Shown here piece by piece: positions 1 through 9,572 of a stretch of 51,551 nt of DNA. The notes beneath the pieces were generated by a model, which did not search any database, was not told where the DNA came from, and saw nothing but the letters and a program-made list of their open reading frames with translations. How positions within the stretch are numbered: position 1 is the stretch's first letter; each line of letters opens with the position of its first letter. The stretch covers positions 1,644,360 through 1,695,910 of the forward strand of contig NZ_LT706966.1 in NCBI RefSeq assembly GCF_900155575.1, in the 5' to 3' direction. The stretch comes from Actinotignum timonense. Its GTDB lineage: Bacteria; Actinomycetota; Actinomycetes; Actinomycetales; Actinomycetaceae. The translations under genes were made by a program, and so were the position numbers.

Positions 1-486
<486 letters not shown>

Positions 487-591
487 AACATTTGACGGGT
501 TGCTTTTGTTTGTTTTTGCGTGAGATTGATATGTTTGCGTTCACTGTGCGATGACTGGCCACCATGTGGTTGGTTGGTGTTTGTTTGGTTG

Positions 592-712
592 TGGCGGTGG
601 TTATAGCGGCAAGGGTATACGCCCGGTCTCCTTTTCGAACCCGGTAGCTAAGGTTGTTTGCGCTGATGGTACTGCACTCGGTGGGGTGTGGGAGAGTAGG
701 TCACTGCCGCCA
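592..712 (+). rRNA. rrf: 5S ribosomal RNA
   Basis: A 121-nt 5S rRNA gene about 105 bases after the 23S end. The terminal helix is TGGCGG at the 5' end paired with CCGCCA at the 3' end. Internal 5S signatures are visible: CGAACCCGG followed by TAGCTAAG, then GATGGTACTGCA and GGGAGAGTAGGTCACTGCCGCC. Order and spacing are those of a standard 16S-23S-5S operon. Confidence 0.96.
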
Positions 713-723
713 TGTTTTTTATT

Positions 724-784
724 GTGTGGGGTGTGTTTATGTCTTATCTGTTAGGGCATAGAACACACCCCACACCTTTTTAAT
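724..784 (+). terminator. rRNA operon terminator
   Basis: A long inverted repeat follows 5S directly. GTGTGGGGTGTGTT (from 724) pairs with AACACACCCCACAC (762-775), and a run of T follows. This is a classic intrinsic terminator and marks the end of the rRNA operon. Confidence 0.92.
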
Positions 785-886
785 CTCTGCGCGCCAAAAT
801 TTACTGCTCAGCGCGCGGCCGAGCTGGAGTCGGCCTAAAATAAGCACAGCATCGTGATTCTTTACAATCGAACTGCGAGGAATGAA

Positions 887-2629
887 ATGTCTGACCACGA
901 AGAATGGAGCGAAGAACGCTCCGAAGACGACCGTCCGAAAGGACAATGGAGGTCCGCACGGCAACGGCGCGAACCCTCGCAGCATGAATCCGGAGAAGGT
1001 GGTGAGGGACGCGCTTGGAGCGATCCCCGCGAAGCTTGGAATGACCGCCGCGGAGGCTCACGGCGTCGGGATAACCGTGAAGGAAACTGGAACCGTCATA
1101 ACAACGACCGGCGTGGGGGCCGTGGCTATGGCCGCGACCGCGACTCGTGGGAATCACGGGAATCTCGCGATGAGCGCAACGGTGGAAACCGGCGTTCTTC
1201 GTGGAGTCGGCGTGGTGATTTCCAGGACGGCCGCGACGAACGGGGCCACAAGGGTGGATTCCATAATCGCCGCGACCGCTATGACCACCGCGGGTACCGG
1301 CGCGATTGGGACGATAGAGACTTAGGCGATTCACGCCAATCGCGCGGATCCTGGGATCGCGGCGGCGAAGGCCGCTACGACCGTCAAGACCGGCGCGGAG
1401 GACGCGGTGGCCAGTGGCGCGATAACCGCCGAGGCCAGGACAAGCGATTCAGTGGCCCGCGCGATGATCGTTTCAATGAGGGCCCTGATCGCGAAGATCG
1501 TCGTCGTACCGAAGAACACGAGGTACGCGACAACAGCAGCTACGGGCGCCGCGACCACTATGATGACAAGCCGCGCTTTGAGCGGGACGAACGCCGACGT
1601 GACGACCATCGGCGCGATGATCGGCGCCGTAATGATCACCGTCGCGATAACTATCGCCGTGAGGACCGGCGGCGCGAAGAGCGCGGTGGATACCGTGAGG
1701 ACGATAAGCGTCGACGCGATGATCGGCGCAGTCGCGGCGGCGTGAAGGATCCCTTCATCCCCGAAACGGTCAATGCGCAGGATCTCGCGGCAGAATCGCG
1801 GCGTAAGCTCAAAGTGCTCGCGCCGGCGGTTTCGGATAACGTGGCGCGGCACCTCGTTTATGCCGGTTCCATGATGGACCAGAATCCTGAGCTGGCCTAC
1901 GAACACGCGAAGGCGGCCTACCGGCACGCCGCGCGCATCGATATTGTGCGTGAGGCGCTGGGATTGACCTCCTACCTGACCGGGCGGTACTCCGAAGCTT
2001 TGCGTGAGCTGCGCACCTACCGGCGCATGACCGATGATTATTCGCATGTGGCCCTCGAGGCTGATTCCGAGCGCGGGTTGGGCAGGCCCGAAAAGGCTCT
2101 CGCGTTCATTGCGGAGATTCCGCTCAAGCGGCTCAATACCGCCACCACGCTCGAATTGGCGCTGGTGACTTCCGGGGCCCGCGCGGATGCCGGTGATTCT
2201 GAGGCTGGCTTGGCTGTCCTCGAGAAAATCAAGGTCGAGAACCTCGATGAGGAATTGCGGGCCCGCGTTGAGCTCATCAAGGCGGATCGCCTCGAAGAAC
2301 TCGGGCGCGCGGAGGAAGCCGAAGAGCTGCGCACGCGCTGGAACCCCGTCTACAACGCGGAAGGTGATGTCGAACTTTTCACCGCGGAGGAAGCGGAGCC
2401 TGAAGCGGAGTCCGAAGTGGCGCCTGAATCCGAGCCTGAAACGGCGCCTGAATCCGAGGTTGAGGCCGCAGCGGAAGTCGATGCGGATGCGAATGTAGAA
2501 CCGGAAACTGACGTAGCACCGGAAACGGAACCGGCGCAGGAATCTGCCCACGAAGCTGAAGCTGAGACCGGTGCGGATTCTGAGGCGACATCGGAGCAGG
2601 AGTCCGAGCAGGAGTCGGAAGAAGAGTAA
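887..2629 (+). CDS. Arg/Asp-rich TPR-like protein (Rv1691-type)
   Basis: A 580-residue protein of three parts. Residues about 1-285 are low complexity and dominated by R, D, G and E, with tandem RRDDRR-like units. Residues about 290-490 form a helical TPR-like domain (AYEHAKAAYRHAARID, TGRYSEALRELRTYRRM, GRAEEAEELRTRW). The last 85 residues are an acidic tail of repeated (A/P)ESE and EPE units. I chose ATG 887, which has GAGGA five bases upstream and a TACAAT -10 at 863-868, over an upstream in-frame GTG at 854. It heads the operon equivalent to Mycobacterium Rv1691-Rv1698, overlapping the HAD gene by one base (TAATG). The family has no firm function; the charged tails suggest RNA or protein scaffolding, which is inference. 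Confidence 0.85.
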   Translation: MSDHEEWSEERSEDDRPKGQWRSARQRREPSQHESGEGGEGRAWSDPREAWNDRRGGSRRRDNREGNWNRHNNDRRGGRGYGRDRDSWESRESRDERNGGNRRSSWSRRGDFQDGRDERGHKGGFHNRRDRYDHRGYRRDWDDRDLGDSRQSRGSWDRGGEGRYDRQDRRGGRGGQWRDNRRGQDKRFSGPRDDRFNEGPDREDRRRTEEHEVRDNSSYGRRDHYDDKPRFERDERRRDDHRRDDRRRNDHRRDNYRREDRRREERGGYREDDKRRRDDRRSRGGVKDPFIPETVNAQDLAAESRRKLKVLAPAVSDNVARHLVYAGSMMDQNPELAYEHAKAAYRHAARIDIVREALGLTSYLTGRYSEALRELRTYRRMTDDYSHVALEADSERGLGRPEKALAFIAEIPLKRLNTATTLELALVTSGARADAGDSEAGLAVLEKIKVENLDEELRARVELIKADRLEELGRAEEAEELRTRWNPVYNAEGDVELFTAEEAEPEAESEVAPESEPETAPESEVEAAAEVDADANVEPETDVAPETEPAQESAHEAEAETGADSEATSEQESEQESEEE

Positions 2630-3645
2630 TGGCGAGCCTGGTATCCCATTTCGACGGCGCGATTTTCGATCTGGACGGCGTGCTCTACCTTGGCACCGAT
2701 CCGGCCCCGAACGCCGCCGATGCATACGCGCGCGCCATCGCGGCCGGAATGCGCCCGCTCTTCCTCACTAATAATGCCTCGCGCACCCAGGAAGAAGTAG
2801 CCGCGCACCTCGCAACCGTCGGAATCTCAGCCCCGGCCTCAACGGTGCTCACCTCCGCGATGGCCAGCACTCGTCTGGCTGCCGCGCAGGTGCCTGCTGG
2901 AGCAAAAGCCCTCGTTATCGGGGGTAATGGCCTGCATCGCGCGGTGAGCGAGACCGAGCTTGTGCCCGTCGCATCGGCCGATGATAACCCGGACGTGGTC
3001 ATCATGGGCTTCTACCCGACCATTGACTGGGCGGCGCTCTCGGAAGTCGCCCTGGCCATCCGACGCGGAGCGCTTTTCGTCGCCACAAACCTGGATGCCA
3101 CCCTCCCCATGGAACGCGGATTTATGGTCGGCTGTGGCTCGCTCGTGGCGGCGGTCGTCAACGCCACCGGGGTGAGCCCGCTATCTGCGGGCAAACCCGA
3201 TCCGGCGATTTTCGCCATCGGGATGGAAATGCTCGGTTCCACCCATCCTCTCGCCATCGGCGACCGCCTCAATACCGATATTCGCGGAGCGCGCGCCGCC
3301 GGAATTCCCAGTCTCCACGTGCTCACCGGCGTGAGCGCCGCGCGCGATATTATGCTGGCCACCCCGGACGAACGCCCCGATTACCTCGGCGATGACCTGC
3401 GCGTCCTCAACGAGGATTACCCGAATATTCACCGGGAAGGCGAACGCTGGGTGGCCGGCGTATCCTGGGCGCAGGTTGAAGAAGGGAACGACGGCGCAGC
3501 GGCCCGCCTGGTCACCTCCGATGGACGCGGGCCACACCTGGGTCTGGATACCTACCGGGCTGCGGTGCACGCGGTATGGGACGCGCGGGATCGCGGTATG
3601 GGGGAGACCCTTGTTCTCGAGGACATCACCGTGGAGCAGCGATGA
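2629..3645 (+). CDS. HAD-superfamily sugar/glycerol phosphatase (Rv1692-type)
   Basis: A 338-residue HAD hydrolase of the NagD/p-nitrophenyl phosphatase (IIA) group. Motif I is DLDG with nucleophile and acid D14 and D16. The LTNN motif is at 46-49, GKPDP at 188-192 and GDRLNTD at 211-217. Between these sits the IIA cap domain. The last 100 residues extend beyond the core, as in actinobacterial homologues. Mycobacterial Rv1692 at the same position is a glycerol-3-phosphate phosphatase that recycles glycerol from lipid turnover. That substrate is plausible here by synteny but not shown by the sequence. It is translationally coupled at both ends (TAATG, ATGA). Confidence 0.88.
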   Translation: MASLVSHFDGAIFDLDGVLYLGTDPAPNAADAYARAIAAGMRPLFLTNNASRTQEEVAAHLATVGISAPASTVLTSAMASTRLAAAQVPAGAKALVIGGNGLHRAVSETELVPVASADDNPDVVIMGFYPTIDWAALSEVALAIRRGALFVATNLDATLPMERGFMVGCGSLVAAVVNATGVSPLSAGKPDPAIFAIGMEMLGSTHPLAIGDRLNTDIRGARAAGIPSLHVLTGVSAARDIMLATPDERPDYLGDDLRVLNEDYPNIHREGERWVAGVSWAQVEEGNDGAAARLVTSDGRGPHLGLDTYRAAVHAVWDARDRGMGETLVLEDITVEQR

Positions 3646-3863
3646 CGAAGCAGGATAAAGGCGCGGTTCCCCGGCCGGCGGTTCCCGCGTCGAGGGCTGC
3701 TGGGCCAGGTGCGCCCGGGCCAGCGGCACCGCTCCCGAGCGCACCGCTCAATATCGAGGCAGCCCTGGATCAGCTCACCGAGCTCGACCTGCCCGAACAG
3801 ATTGAACAATTGGAGGCGATTCACGCCGAATTGGGCCGGCGCCTCTCCCGGGCGCGGGTTTAA
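3642..3863 (+). CDS. Small conserved protein between HAD phosphatase and tlyA
   Basis: A 73-residue protein whose ATG overlaps the preceding stop (ATGA). The first half is Pro/Ala-rich and disordered. The second half is an amphipathic helix pattern (IEAALDQLTELDLPEQIEQLEAIHAEL with regularly spaced leucines), likely a short coiled coil. Its position matches mycobacterial Rv1693, also a short protein of unknown function. Such a coiled coil may serve as a partner for a neighbouring protein, but this is inference. Confidence 0.75.
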   Translation: MTKQDKGAVPRPAVPASRAAGPGAPGPAAPLPSAPLNIEAALDQLTELDLPEQIEQLEAIHAELGRRLSRARV

Positions 3864-3882
3864 ACCAGAAAGGTGCTCGGCT

Positions 3883-4719
3883 ATGGGGCGTTTACGGCGT
3901 GTTGACGCGGAACTTGTGCGGCGCGGACTCGCGCGCTCCCGCCAGGATGCCGCGGTGCTCATCCGCGAAGGCCAAGTATTCCTGGACGGGGCCGAAGTCA
4001 CGAAACCCGCCCGCCAAATGGACCCGGCTCAGGCACTTCTTGTTAAAGAAGCCGCCCGGGATCGTTACGTATCCCGCGGAGCATATAAACTCCTCGGTGC
4101 TCTTGATTACCTCGGGGATGCCGGCCCGCGAGTGGAGGGCGTCCGGGCCCTGGATGCGGGTGCGTCCACGGGCGGATTCACCGATGTGCTGCTGCGGCGC
4201 GGCGCCGCTCATGTGGTGGCCGTGGATGTTGGCTACGGCCAGCTCGCCTGGAAACTCCGCGAAGACCCCCGCGTCACCGTGCTCGAACGCACGAATGTGC
4301 GCACCTTAGATCCCGCGGCGGTTGCCCCCGCGCCCGATCTGGTTGTGGGGGACCTCTCCTTCATTTCTTTGCGACTGCTAGTCGCACCGCTTGCCGCCGC
4401 GAGTTCGCCACGGGCCGATTTTTTGCTCATGGTCAAACCGCAATTTGAAGTGGGTCGGGAGAAGATTGGTGCGCACGGCGTGGTTCGTGATCCGGAGTAC
4501 CACGTGGAGGCGGTATGCGACGTCGCCCTTTCCGCCCGCGCCGCCGGGCTAGCCATCCAAGCAGTCGCGCCCTCGCCCCTTCCCGGGCCGGCCGGTAACG
4601 TTGAATACTTCCTCTATATGAAGAAAAATGCCCCAGATCTGCTCGGAGAGAACCTCGAGGAAAACGTGCGGGCGGCGGTGGCAGCCGGGCCGGCCGGGCA
4701 GGGACGGCCCGCGCGGTAG
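3883..4719 (+). CDS. tlyA: TlyA family rRNA 2'-O-methyltransferase
   Basis: A 278-residue protein with an N-terminal S4 RNA-binding domain (about 4-62; VDAELVRRGLARSR), the linker SRGAYKL (64-70) and an FtsJ-like SAM domain. SAM motif I is LDAGASTGGFTD (90-101). VVGDLSFISL and LLMVKPQFEVGRE follow. In mycobacteria TlyA methylates the 2'-OH of C1409 in 16S and C1920 in 23S rRNA, which confers capreomycin sensitivity. ATG 3883 is chosen with AAAGG ten bases upstream; a 58-residue longer frame reads into the previous gene and lacks family similarity. The C-terminus is a short Gly/Ala-rich tail. Confidence 0.93.
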   Translation: MGRLRRVDAELVRRGLARSRQDAAVLIREGQVFLDGAEVTKPARQMDPAQALLVKEAARDRYVSRGAYKLLGALDYLGDAGPRVEGVRALDAGASTGGFTDVLLRRGAAHVVAVDVGYGQLAWKLREDPRVTVLERTNVRTLDPAAVAPAPDLVVGDLSFISLRLLVAPLAAASSPRADFLLMVKPQFEVGREKIGAHGVVRDPEYHVEAVCDVALSARAAGLAIQAVAPSPLPGPAGNVEYFLYMKKNAPDLLGENLEENVRAAVAAGPAGQGRPAR

Positions 4720-4753
4720 CGGGTAGGATACCTGAAGAGAGGGGAGGCATTCG

Positions 4754-5599
4754 ATGGCACAACCAAAAGTCGCCCTGGTCGTCAATCGCACGTTACCACC
4801 GCAGATGGAACGTGCCGCTCACGATGCGATTGTCGCCCTGGAAGAACGCGGAATACAGGTGGATACCAGCGAAACGCTGGCGGGGGCCCGCGATGCGGAT
4901 CTCATCCTCGTTATGGGCGGGGACGGTACGATTTTGCGCGGCGCGGAGCTGGGGCGCAGCACCGATGTGCCCATCCTCGGCATCAACTACGGGCATATGG
5001 GCTTCCTTTCCGAAGCGCAACCCGATGAACTACCCGCGGTGGTGGAACGTATCGCTGCTCGCGATTGGGTTATTTCCGAACGCATGACCATTGATGTGCA
5101 TGTGCAACGCCCGGATGGCTCGTGCATCGTGCAGTGGGCCCTCAACGAAGTATCAGTAGAAAAAGCTTTTAACTCCCGCCTTATCGAAACGTCCATCGGG
5201 GTGGACGGCCGCGAAATTTCCGCTTTCAAAGCTGATGCGGTTCTCCTCTCCACACCCACCGGTTCCACCGCCTATAATTTTTCAGCCGGCGGCCCGGTGG
5301 TGTGGCCAAGCGTGGAAGCACTCCTGCTCACCCCGGTGGCAGCCCACGCGCTTTTCACCCGCCCGCTCGTGGTCAGCCCGTACTCCACCTTAGAAGTTCG
5401 GGTTTTGCGCGATGAGGCCATGGTGTCCTGCGATTCGCGGCGCCGGCTCGTTGCGCCCGAAGGAACTGTTATTACCGCGGTGCGGGGGGAGCGGCCCGTC
5501 AAGCTTGCCCGGCTGAATGAAACACCCTTCTCCGGGCGTCTGGTGGCACGCTTCCACCTGCCGGTGCGCGGCTGGCGCGAGCGTGAGGTGCGCGAATGA
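4754..5599 (+). CDS. nadK: NAD kinase
   Basis: A 281-residue ATP/polyphosphate NAD kinase that makes NADP from NAD. The GGDG nucleotide-binding motif is at residues 55-58, followed by GINYGHMGFLSE, the NEVSVEK segment and TPTGSTAYNFSAGGPVVWP, all diagnostic. GAGGGGAGG lies upstream. A TAGGAT hexamer at 4724-4729 may be a local -10 giving a leader of about 18 nt. It sits between tlyA and recN as in Mycobacterium (Rv1695), overlapping recN by four bases (ATGA). Confidence 0.95.
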   Translation: MAQPKVALVVNRTLPPQMERAAHDAIVALEERGIQVDTSETLAGARDADLILVMGGDGTILRGAELGRSTDVPILGINYGHMGFLSEAQPDELPAVVERIAARDWVISERMTIDVHVQRPDGSCIVQWALNEVSVEKAFNSRLIETSIGVDGREISAFKADAVLLSTPTGSTAYNFSAGGPVVWPSVEALLLTPVAAHALFTRPLVVSPYSTLEVRVLRDEAMVSCDSRRRLVAPEGTVITAVRGERPVKLARLNETPFSGRLVARFHLPVRGWREREVRE

Positions 5600-7311
5600 T
5601 CGACCAGGTACGCATCCGCAATCTCGGCGTGATCGCGGAAGCCGAACTCAATCTGGGGCGCGGGCTGACGGCCCTCACCGGGGAAACCGGGGCCGGAAAA
5701 ACCATGGCGGTTACCTCCCTCACCCTGCTTTTGGGTGCCAAAGCCAATCCGGCCCGGGTGCGGGCCGGAGCAACCCAGGCGGAAGTGGAAGGAACCTTCC
5801 TCGTGGATGCCTCCTCCCCGCTCCTGGACCGCATCACCGAGGCCGGCGGCCGCTACGACGTTGAGGGCGATACCGCCGCCGTTATTATTGCCCGGCATAT
5901 CCCCGCCAAAGGGCGCTCCCGCGCTTTTGTGGGGGGCCGTTCGGTGCCCACCGCGGTGCTCACCGATATCGCGGCGGAGCTTGTGACCGTGCACGGTCAA
6001 TCCGATCAGATCCGTTTAGGCAACCCCAGCCAGCAGCGCGCCGCGGTCGATGAATTCGGGGGTGACACCATCACGCGGGCAAAAGCTACCTGGGAGCAGG
6101 CCTGGAAAAACTACGGTGCAGCACGCGAGGCTCGCGATGTGTTTCAGGCCGGGGCGCAGCGCGCCGCCCAGCAACGTTTGGCGTACCGCGCTTTGCTTGA
6201 CAAAGTCGAGGCGGTCAATCCCCAGCCCGGAGAAGAAGAAGCCCTGCGGGCGCGCGCCCGGATTCTGGAAAACGCGGTGGAAATGTACGGGGCCTACTCG
6301 GCTGCCGCCGAAGCCCTCAGCGGGAATGATACCGAGGCCGGTGCCATATCCGCCCTGGGCGTGGCGTTGGCGCAACTCGAGCACGTCCTTGAACTAAGCG
6401 GTTCTGATATGCCGAACGCCCAGCTCGAGGAGCTCCGCGAACGCCTGGAAAGCGCCGAAGCGGATATCACCGATATTCACGCGGATATTGCGGAACTGGC
6501 CCGCGGTACCCAAGCCCAACCAGATGAGCTCTCCACTATTTATTCGCGCCGCTCCGAGCTGGCGGGGTTGCGTAAAAACCTAGGGATGAGCGGCGAAGAA
6601 ATCCTGCGGGCCGCGGCAGAAGCCCGCGCGGGCCTGGAACAACTTGATGACCCGGCCGCCACCTTAGAACGGCTCGAAAAAGAACTCTCTCAGGCCCACG
6701 CCGCCATGGAGAAAGCCGGCGCGGCCCTGCGGGAGGCCCGCACTGCCGCCGGAAGCGAATTGTCCCGCGCCGTGGAAGCGGAACTTCCCGAGCTTTCCCT
6801 GCCCGATGCCCATTTCACCGTTCAAGTTGAAGCCGCGGAACCCGGCGCTAACGGTGCGGATTCCGTCACTTTTTTGCTGGCCGCCCACCGCGGCGCGCCA
6901 CTCGCCCCGCTTGCCTCCGGTGCTTCGGGCGGGGAACTCTCGCGTGTCATGCTCGCCCTGGAAGTGGGATTGGCGGCCCGGCGCGCCCAGCAGGGGCACA
7001 CGTTCCTTTTCGATGAGGTGGATGCCGGGATTGGCGGCCGTGCCGCCAGCGCCGTCGGGAAAAGACTGGCAAAACTGGCCGGAAGCGCCCAGGTTATTGT
7101 GGTCACGCACCTGGCCCAAGTCGCGGCCTGTGCCGAGCACCAACTCGTCGTCGTGAAACAACTCGAAGAAAGTACCGCGCGCACCGAACTGCGTGACGTT
7201 AGCGGGCCAGAACGCGAAGCCGAACTGGCGCGCATGCTCTCGGGAAGCGATACCGATGTGGCACGCGCGCACGCAGCTGAGCTACTTAAGGCCGCGAATG
7301 TGGCACTATAA
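5596..7311 (+). CDS. recN: DNA repair ATPase RecN
   Basis: A 571-residue SMC-like ATPase used in double-strand break repair. Walker A GETGAGKT is at residues 29-36. The middle (about 160-400) is an Ala/Glu/Leu-rich coiled coil. The C-terminal half has the ABC signature GASGGELSRVMLALE and Walker B TFLFDEVDAGIGG. Its ATG overlaps the nadK stop. I found no LexA-type box directly upstream, so any SOS induction would have to come from a promoter further up. Confidence 0.95.
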   Translation: MIDQVRIRNLGVIAEAELNLGRGLTALTGETGAGKTMAVTSLTLLLGAKANPARVRAGATQAEVEGTFLVDASSPLLDRITEAGGRYDVEGDTAAVIIARHIPAKGRSRAFVGGRSVPTAVLTDIAAELVTVHGQSDQIRLGNPSQQRAAVDEFGGDTITRAKATWEQAWKNYGAAREARDVFQAGAQRAAQQRLAYRALLDKVEAVNPQPGEEEALRARARILENAVEMYGAYSAAAEALSGNDTEAGAISALGVALAQLEHVLELSGSDMPNAQLEELRERLESAEADITDIHADIAELARGTQAQPDELSTIYSRRSELAGLRKNLGMSGEEILRAAAEARAGLEQLDDPAATLERLEKELSQAHAAMEKAGAALREARTAAGSELSRAVEAELPELSLPDAHFTVQVEAAEPGANGADSVTFLLAAHRGAPLAPLASGASGGELSRVMLALEVGLAARRAQQGHTFLFDEVDAGIGGRAASAVGKRLAKLAGSAQVIVVTHLAQVAACAEHQLVVVKQLEESTARTELRDVSGPEREAELARMLSGSDTDVARAHAAELLKAANVAL

Positions 7312-7316
7312 AGCTT

Positions 7317-8492
7317 GTGGCATCGAAGTTATGGCGAAAAAAGAAGGTCGTTGCGGAAGGAACCCTGGCCGGTCCGGCCCGGGTGGACGCGCGCACCAAG
7401 AATCTCACTCGTCGTCTCCAAGCCGGCGATGTAGCGATTATTAACCACACGGACCTGGATCGGGTCGCCGCGGAAAACCTGGTGGCCGCGCAGCCCGTTG
7501 CCGTGCTCAATGCCGCGAAATCCATCTCGGGGCGCTACCCGAACCTCGGCCCCGCGATCCTGGAAGAAGCCGGTATTCCGCTTATCGATGACCTCGGCCC
7601 GGAAATTATGGACATATCCGAAGGCCAGTGGGTGGATATCGACGGGGCACGCGTGGTGGCCGGCGGGCGCGTGATAGCCGAAGGTACCCTGCAAACCGCG
7701 CAGAGTATTGCCCGCGATAGCGAGGCGGCCCGCGCCGGCATGACCGTGCAACTGCGTGCTTTTGCCGCCAATACCCTCGAATATCTCAACGAAGAACAGG
7801 GCCTCATCCTGGACGGGGTGGGGATCCCTGATATTCGCACGTCCATGGAGCACCGCCACGTGCTCGTGGTGGTGCGCGGCTACGACTACCGGGAAGACCT
7901 GCGCGCCCTGCGCCCCTATATTCGGGAGAACCGGCCCCTCATGATTGGGGTGGACGGCGGGGCGGATGCCCTCCTGGAACTGGGCTACACCCCGGATATT
8001 ATCGTCGGCGATATGGATTCGGTATCCGATAAAGCGCTGCGCTGCGGCGCCGAAGTGGTGGTGCATGCCTACCGGGATGGGCGCGCCCCCGGCAAGAAAC
8101 GCGTGGAAGATCTGGGCGTGGATCACGTGGTCTTCCCGGCCACCGGCACCTCCGAAGATGTTGCTATGCTGCTGGCGGATTCCAAAGGCGCCAAGCTCAT
8201 TGTGGCGGTGGGCACCCACAATACGATTCTGGAATTCCTCGATAAGGGCCGGGCGGGAATGGCCTCGACCTTCCTCACCCGTCTGGTGGTGGGCGGCAAG
8301 CTCATTGACGCGAAGGGCGTCTCGCGCCTCTACCGCTCCTCGATTTCCAATTGGATGCTGGTTGCCCTGATTCTCGCGGGAGTTTTTGCGCTCTTCGCGG
8401 CCCTGGCCGTTACCGGTGCGGGCCAAACCTTCCTGTCCGTGCTCACCACTCGCCTCGGGGATCTTGCCGAGTGGTTCCGTAATCTCTTCTAG
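7317..8492 (+). CDS. steA: Putative cytokinetic ring protein SteA
   Basis: A 391-residue protein of the Rv1697/SteA family. The central and C-terminal domain resembles thiamin pyrophosphokinase (VDGGADALLELGYTPDIIVGDMDSVSD) and a transmembrane helix lies at about 346-365, near the C-terminus. In Corynebacterium SteA localises at the division septum together with SteB. The start is GTG 7317, six bases after the recN stop; there is no good Shine-Dalgarno, so coupling to recN is likely. Context (steA-steB) is the conserved pair. Enzymatic activity is not established. Confidence 0.9.
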   Translation: MASKLWRKKKVVAEGTLAGPARVDARTKNLTRRLQAGDVAIINHTDLDRVAAENLVAAQPVAVLNAAKSISGRYPNLGPAILEEAGIPLIDDLGPEIMDISEGQWVDIDGARVVAGGRVIAEGTLQTAQSIARDSEAARAGMTVQLRAFAANTLEYLNEEQGLILDGVGIPDIRTSMEHRHVLVVVRGYDYREDLRALRPYIRENRPLMIGVDGGADALLELGYTPDIIVGDMDSVSDKALRCGAEVVVHAYRDGRAPGKKRVEDLGVDHVVFPATGTSEDVAMLLADSKGAKLIVAVGTHNTILEFLDKGRAGMASTFLTRLVVGGKLIDAKGVSRLYRSSISNWMLVALILAGVFALFAALAVTGAGQTFLSVLTTRLGDLAEWFRNLF

Positions 8493-8504
8493 GAAAGTTA
8501 GCTG

Positions 8505-9557
8505 ATGGTTGATTTTAGGTATCATCTCGTTTCCCTGGTCTCGGTGTTTTTGGCGCTGGCCATCGGAGTGATTCTCGGGGCGGGTCCGCTGCAAAATTCG
8601 ATCGCGCACGGGTTGACCGGCCAGGTGGATTCCCTGCGCGAATCGCGCGATAAGATGCGCGTGGAGCTTGATCAACGCGGGGCGCAGCTCGATGCGGCGT
8701 CGACGGCGCTCCTCGGTGCCGGCGAACAACTCAATGCTGGAACGCTGACGAATCGGCGCGTTGCTATCGTGGCGGCGGCCGGGGCGGACGGTGCCGTTGT
8801 GGAGAAAACCCGGCAGAGCCTGACCGCTGCCGGGGCGCGTATCACCGGGGAAATCACCCTGGCCCCGGCTTTTACCGACACCGAATACGCCACTTACCGT
8901 TCCACGCTTTCCGGTAACCTCGGTTCATACGTCAAGGATCTGCCCGCGGGCGGTTCCGCGGACGCGATTCTCGGTGCGGCCGTGGATACCGTGGTGCGTT
9001 CCGCGCCGGAAGATGCGGGGGCGACGACGCTCATCACGCTTCTCACCTCTCCGGAAAATAAGCTCATTGATGTGGCGGTTGCTCCGAGCGAAGCCGCCGA
9101 GGTGGTTGTTTTTATCACCGCTGATCCGGCGGAAGCCGCACCGGCGCCCGCAGAGAAGGAAACCACCTCTCCGCATATCGCGGATACCTACCAGGCGGCC
9201 TTCGCGGCCATGGCCGGGCGTGGCCCGGCGGTAGCGGTGGGCGCGGGGACTGATGGAAACTCCGTGCTGGGAGCCGTGCGCTCGGCCAAAGCCGGCTCCA
9301 CGGTGGATTCGGCACAAACCGCGCTCGGCGATGTCAATATTCCCATGGCGGTGGCCGCTGAACTACATGAACGGCACGTGCACCTCGGGGTAGCACCGGG
9401 GGCAGATAGCGCAATTGGGGAGCGCCAGAGCGCTTCCGGGCCCGCGCCCGCGCAACCTGCCCCGGCTCCGCAGCCCGAACAGGCTCCCGCGCCGGCACCC
9501 GCACCCGCGGACGGCGGGCAAGCTCCCGAAGGTGGGCAGGCCCCGGCAGGGCAGTAA
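8505..9557 (+). CDS. steB: SteB / MctB-like membrane-anchored protein
   Basis: A 350-residue protein with one N-terminal membrane helix (about 8-28, HLVSLVSVFLALAIGVILGAG), then a coiled-coil stretch and an extracytoplasmic domain, ending in a Pro/Ala/Gln-rich tail of about 45 residues. It belongs to the family annotated as copper transporter MctB (Rv1698) in mycobacteria and as SteB, the SteA partner in cell division, in corynebacteria. Given the adjacent steA, the division role seems more likely. ATG 8505 follows AGGAAAG and is 12 bases after steA. Confidence 0.88.
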   Translation: MVDFRYHLVSLVSVFLALAIGVILGAGPLQNSIAHGLTGQVDSLRESRDKMRVELDQRGAQLDAASTALLGAGEQLNAGTLTNRRVAIVAAAGADGAVVEKTRQSLTAAGARITGEITLAPAFTDTEYATYRSTLSGNLGSYVKDLPAGGSADAILGAAVDTVVRSAPEDAGATTLITLLTSPENKLIDVAVAPSEAAEVVVFITADPAEAAPAPAEKETTSPHIADTYQAAFAAMAGRGPAVAVGAGTDGNSVLGAVRSAKAGSTVDSAQTALGDVNIPMAVAAELHERHVHLGVAPGADSAIGERQSASGPAPAQPAPAPQPEQAPAPAPAPADGGQAPEGGQAPAGQ

Positions 9558-9572
9558 CGGTACCATGGGTGC

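Noticed and set aside
551-754. Short open frame over the 5S rRNA gene
   Set aside because: It lies across a structured RNA gene and its terminator.
1331-2725. A 464-residue open frame on the minus strand opposite the TPR protein
   Set aside because: It mirrors the Arg/Asp repeats of the plus-strand gene, has no start signal, and reads as low-complexity Arg/Ile/Val text.
7329-8729. A 466-residue minus-strand open frame across steA
   Set aside because: It is a high-GC shadow of steA; its protein text has no domain motif and is rich in His/Gly/Arg as is usual for antisense frames.
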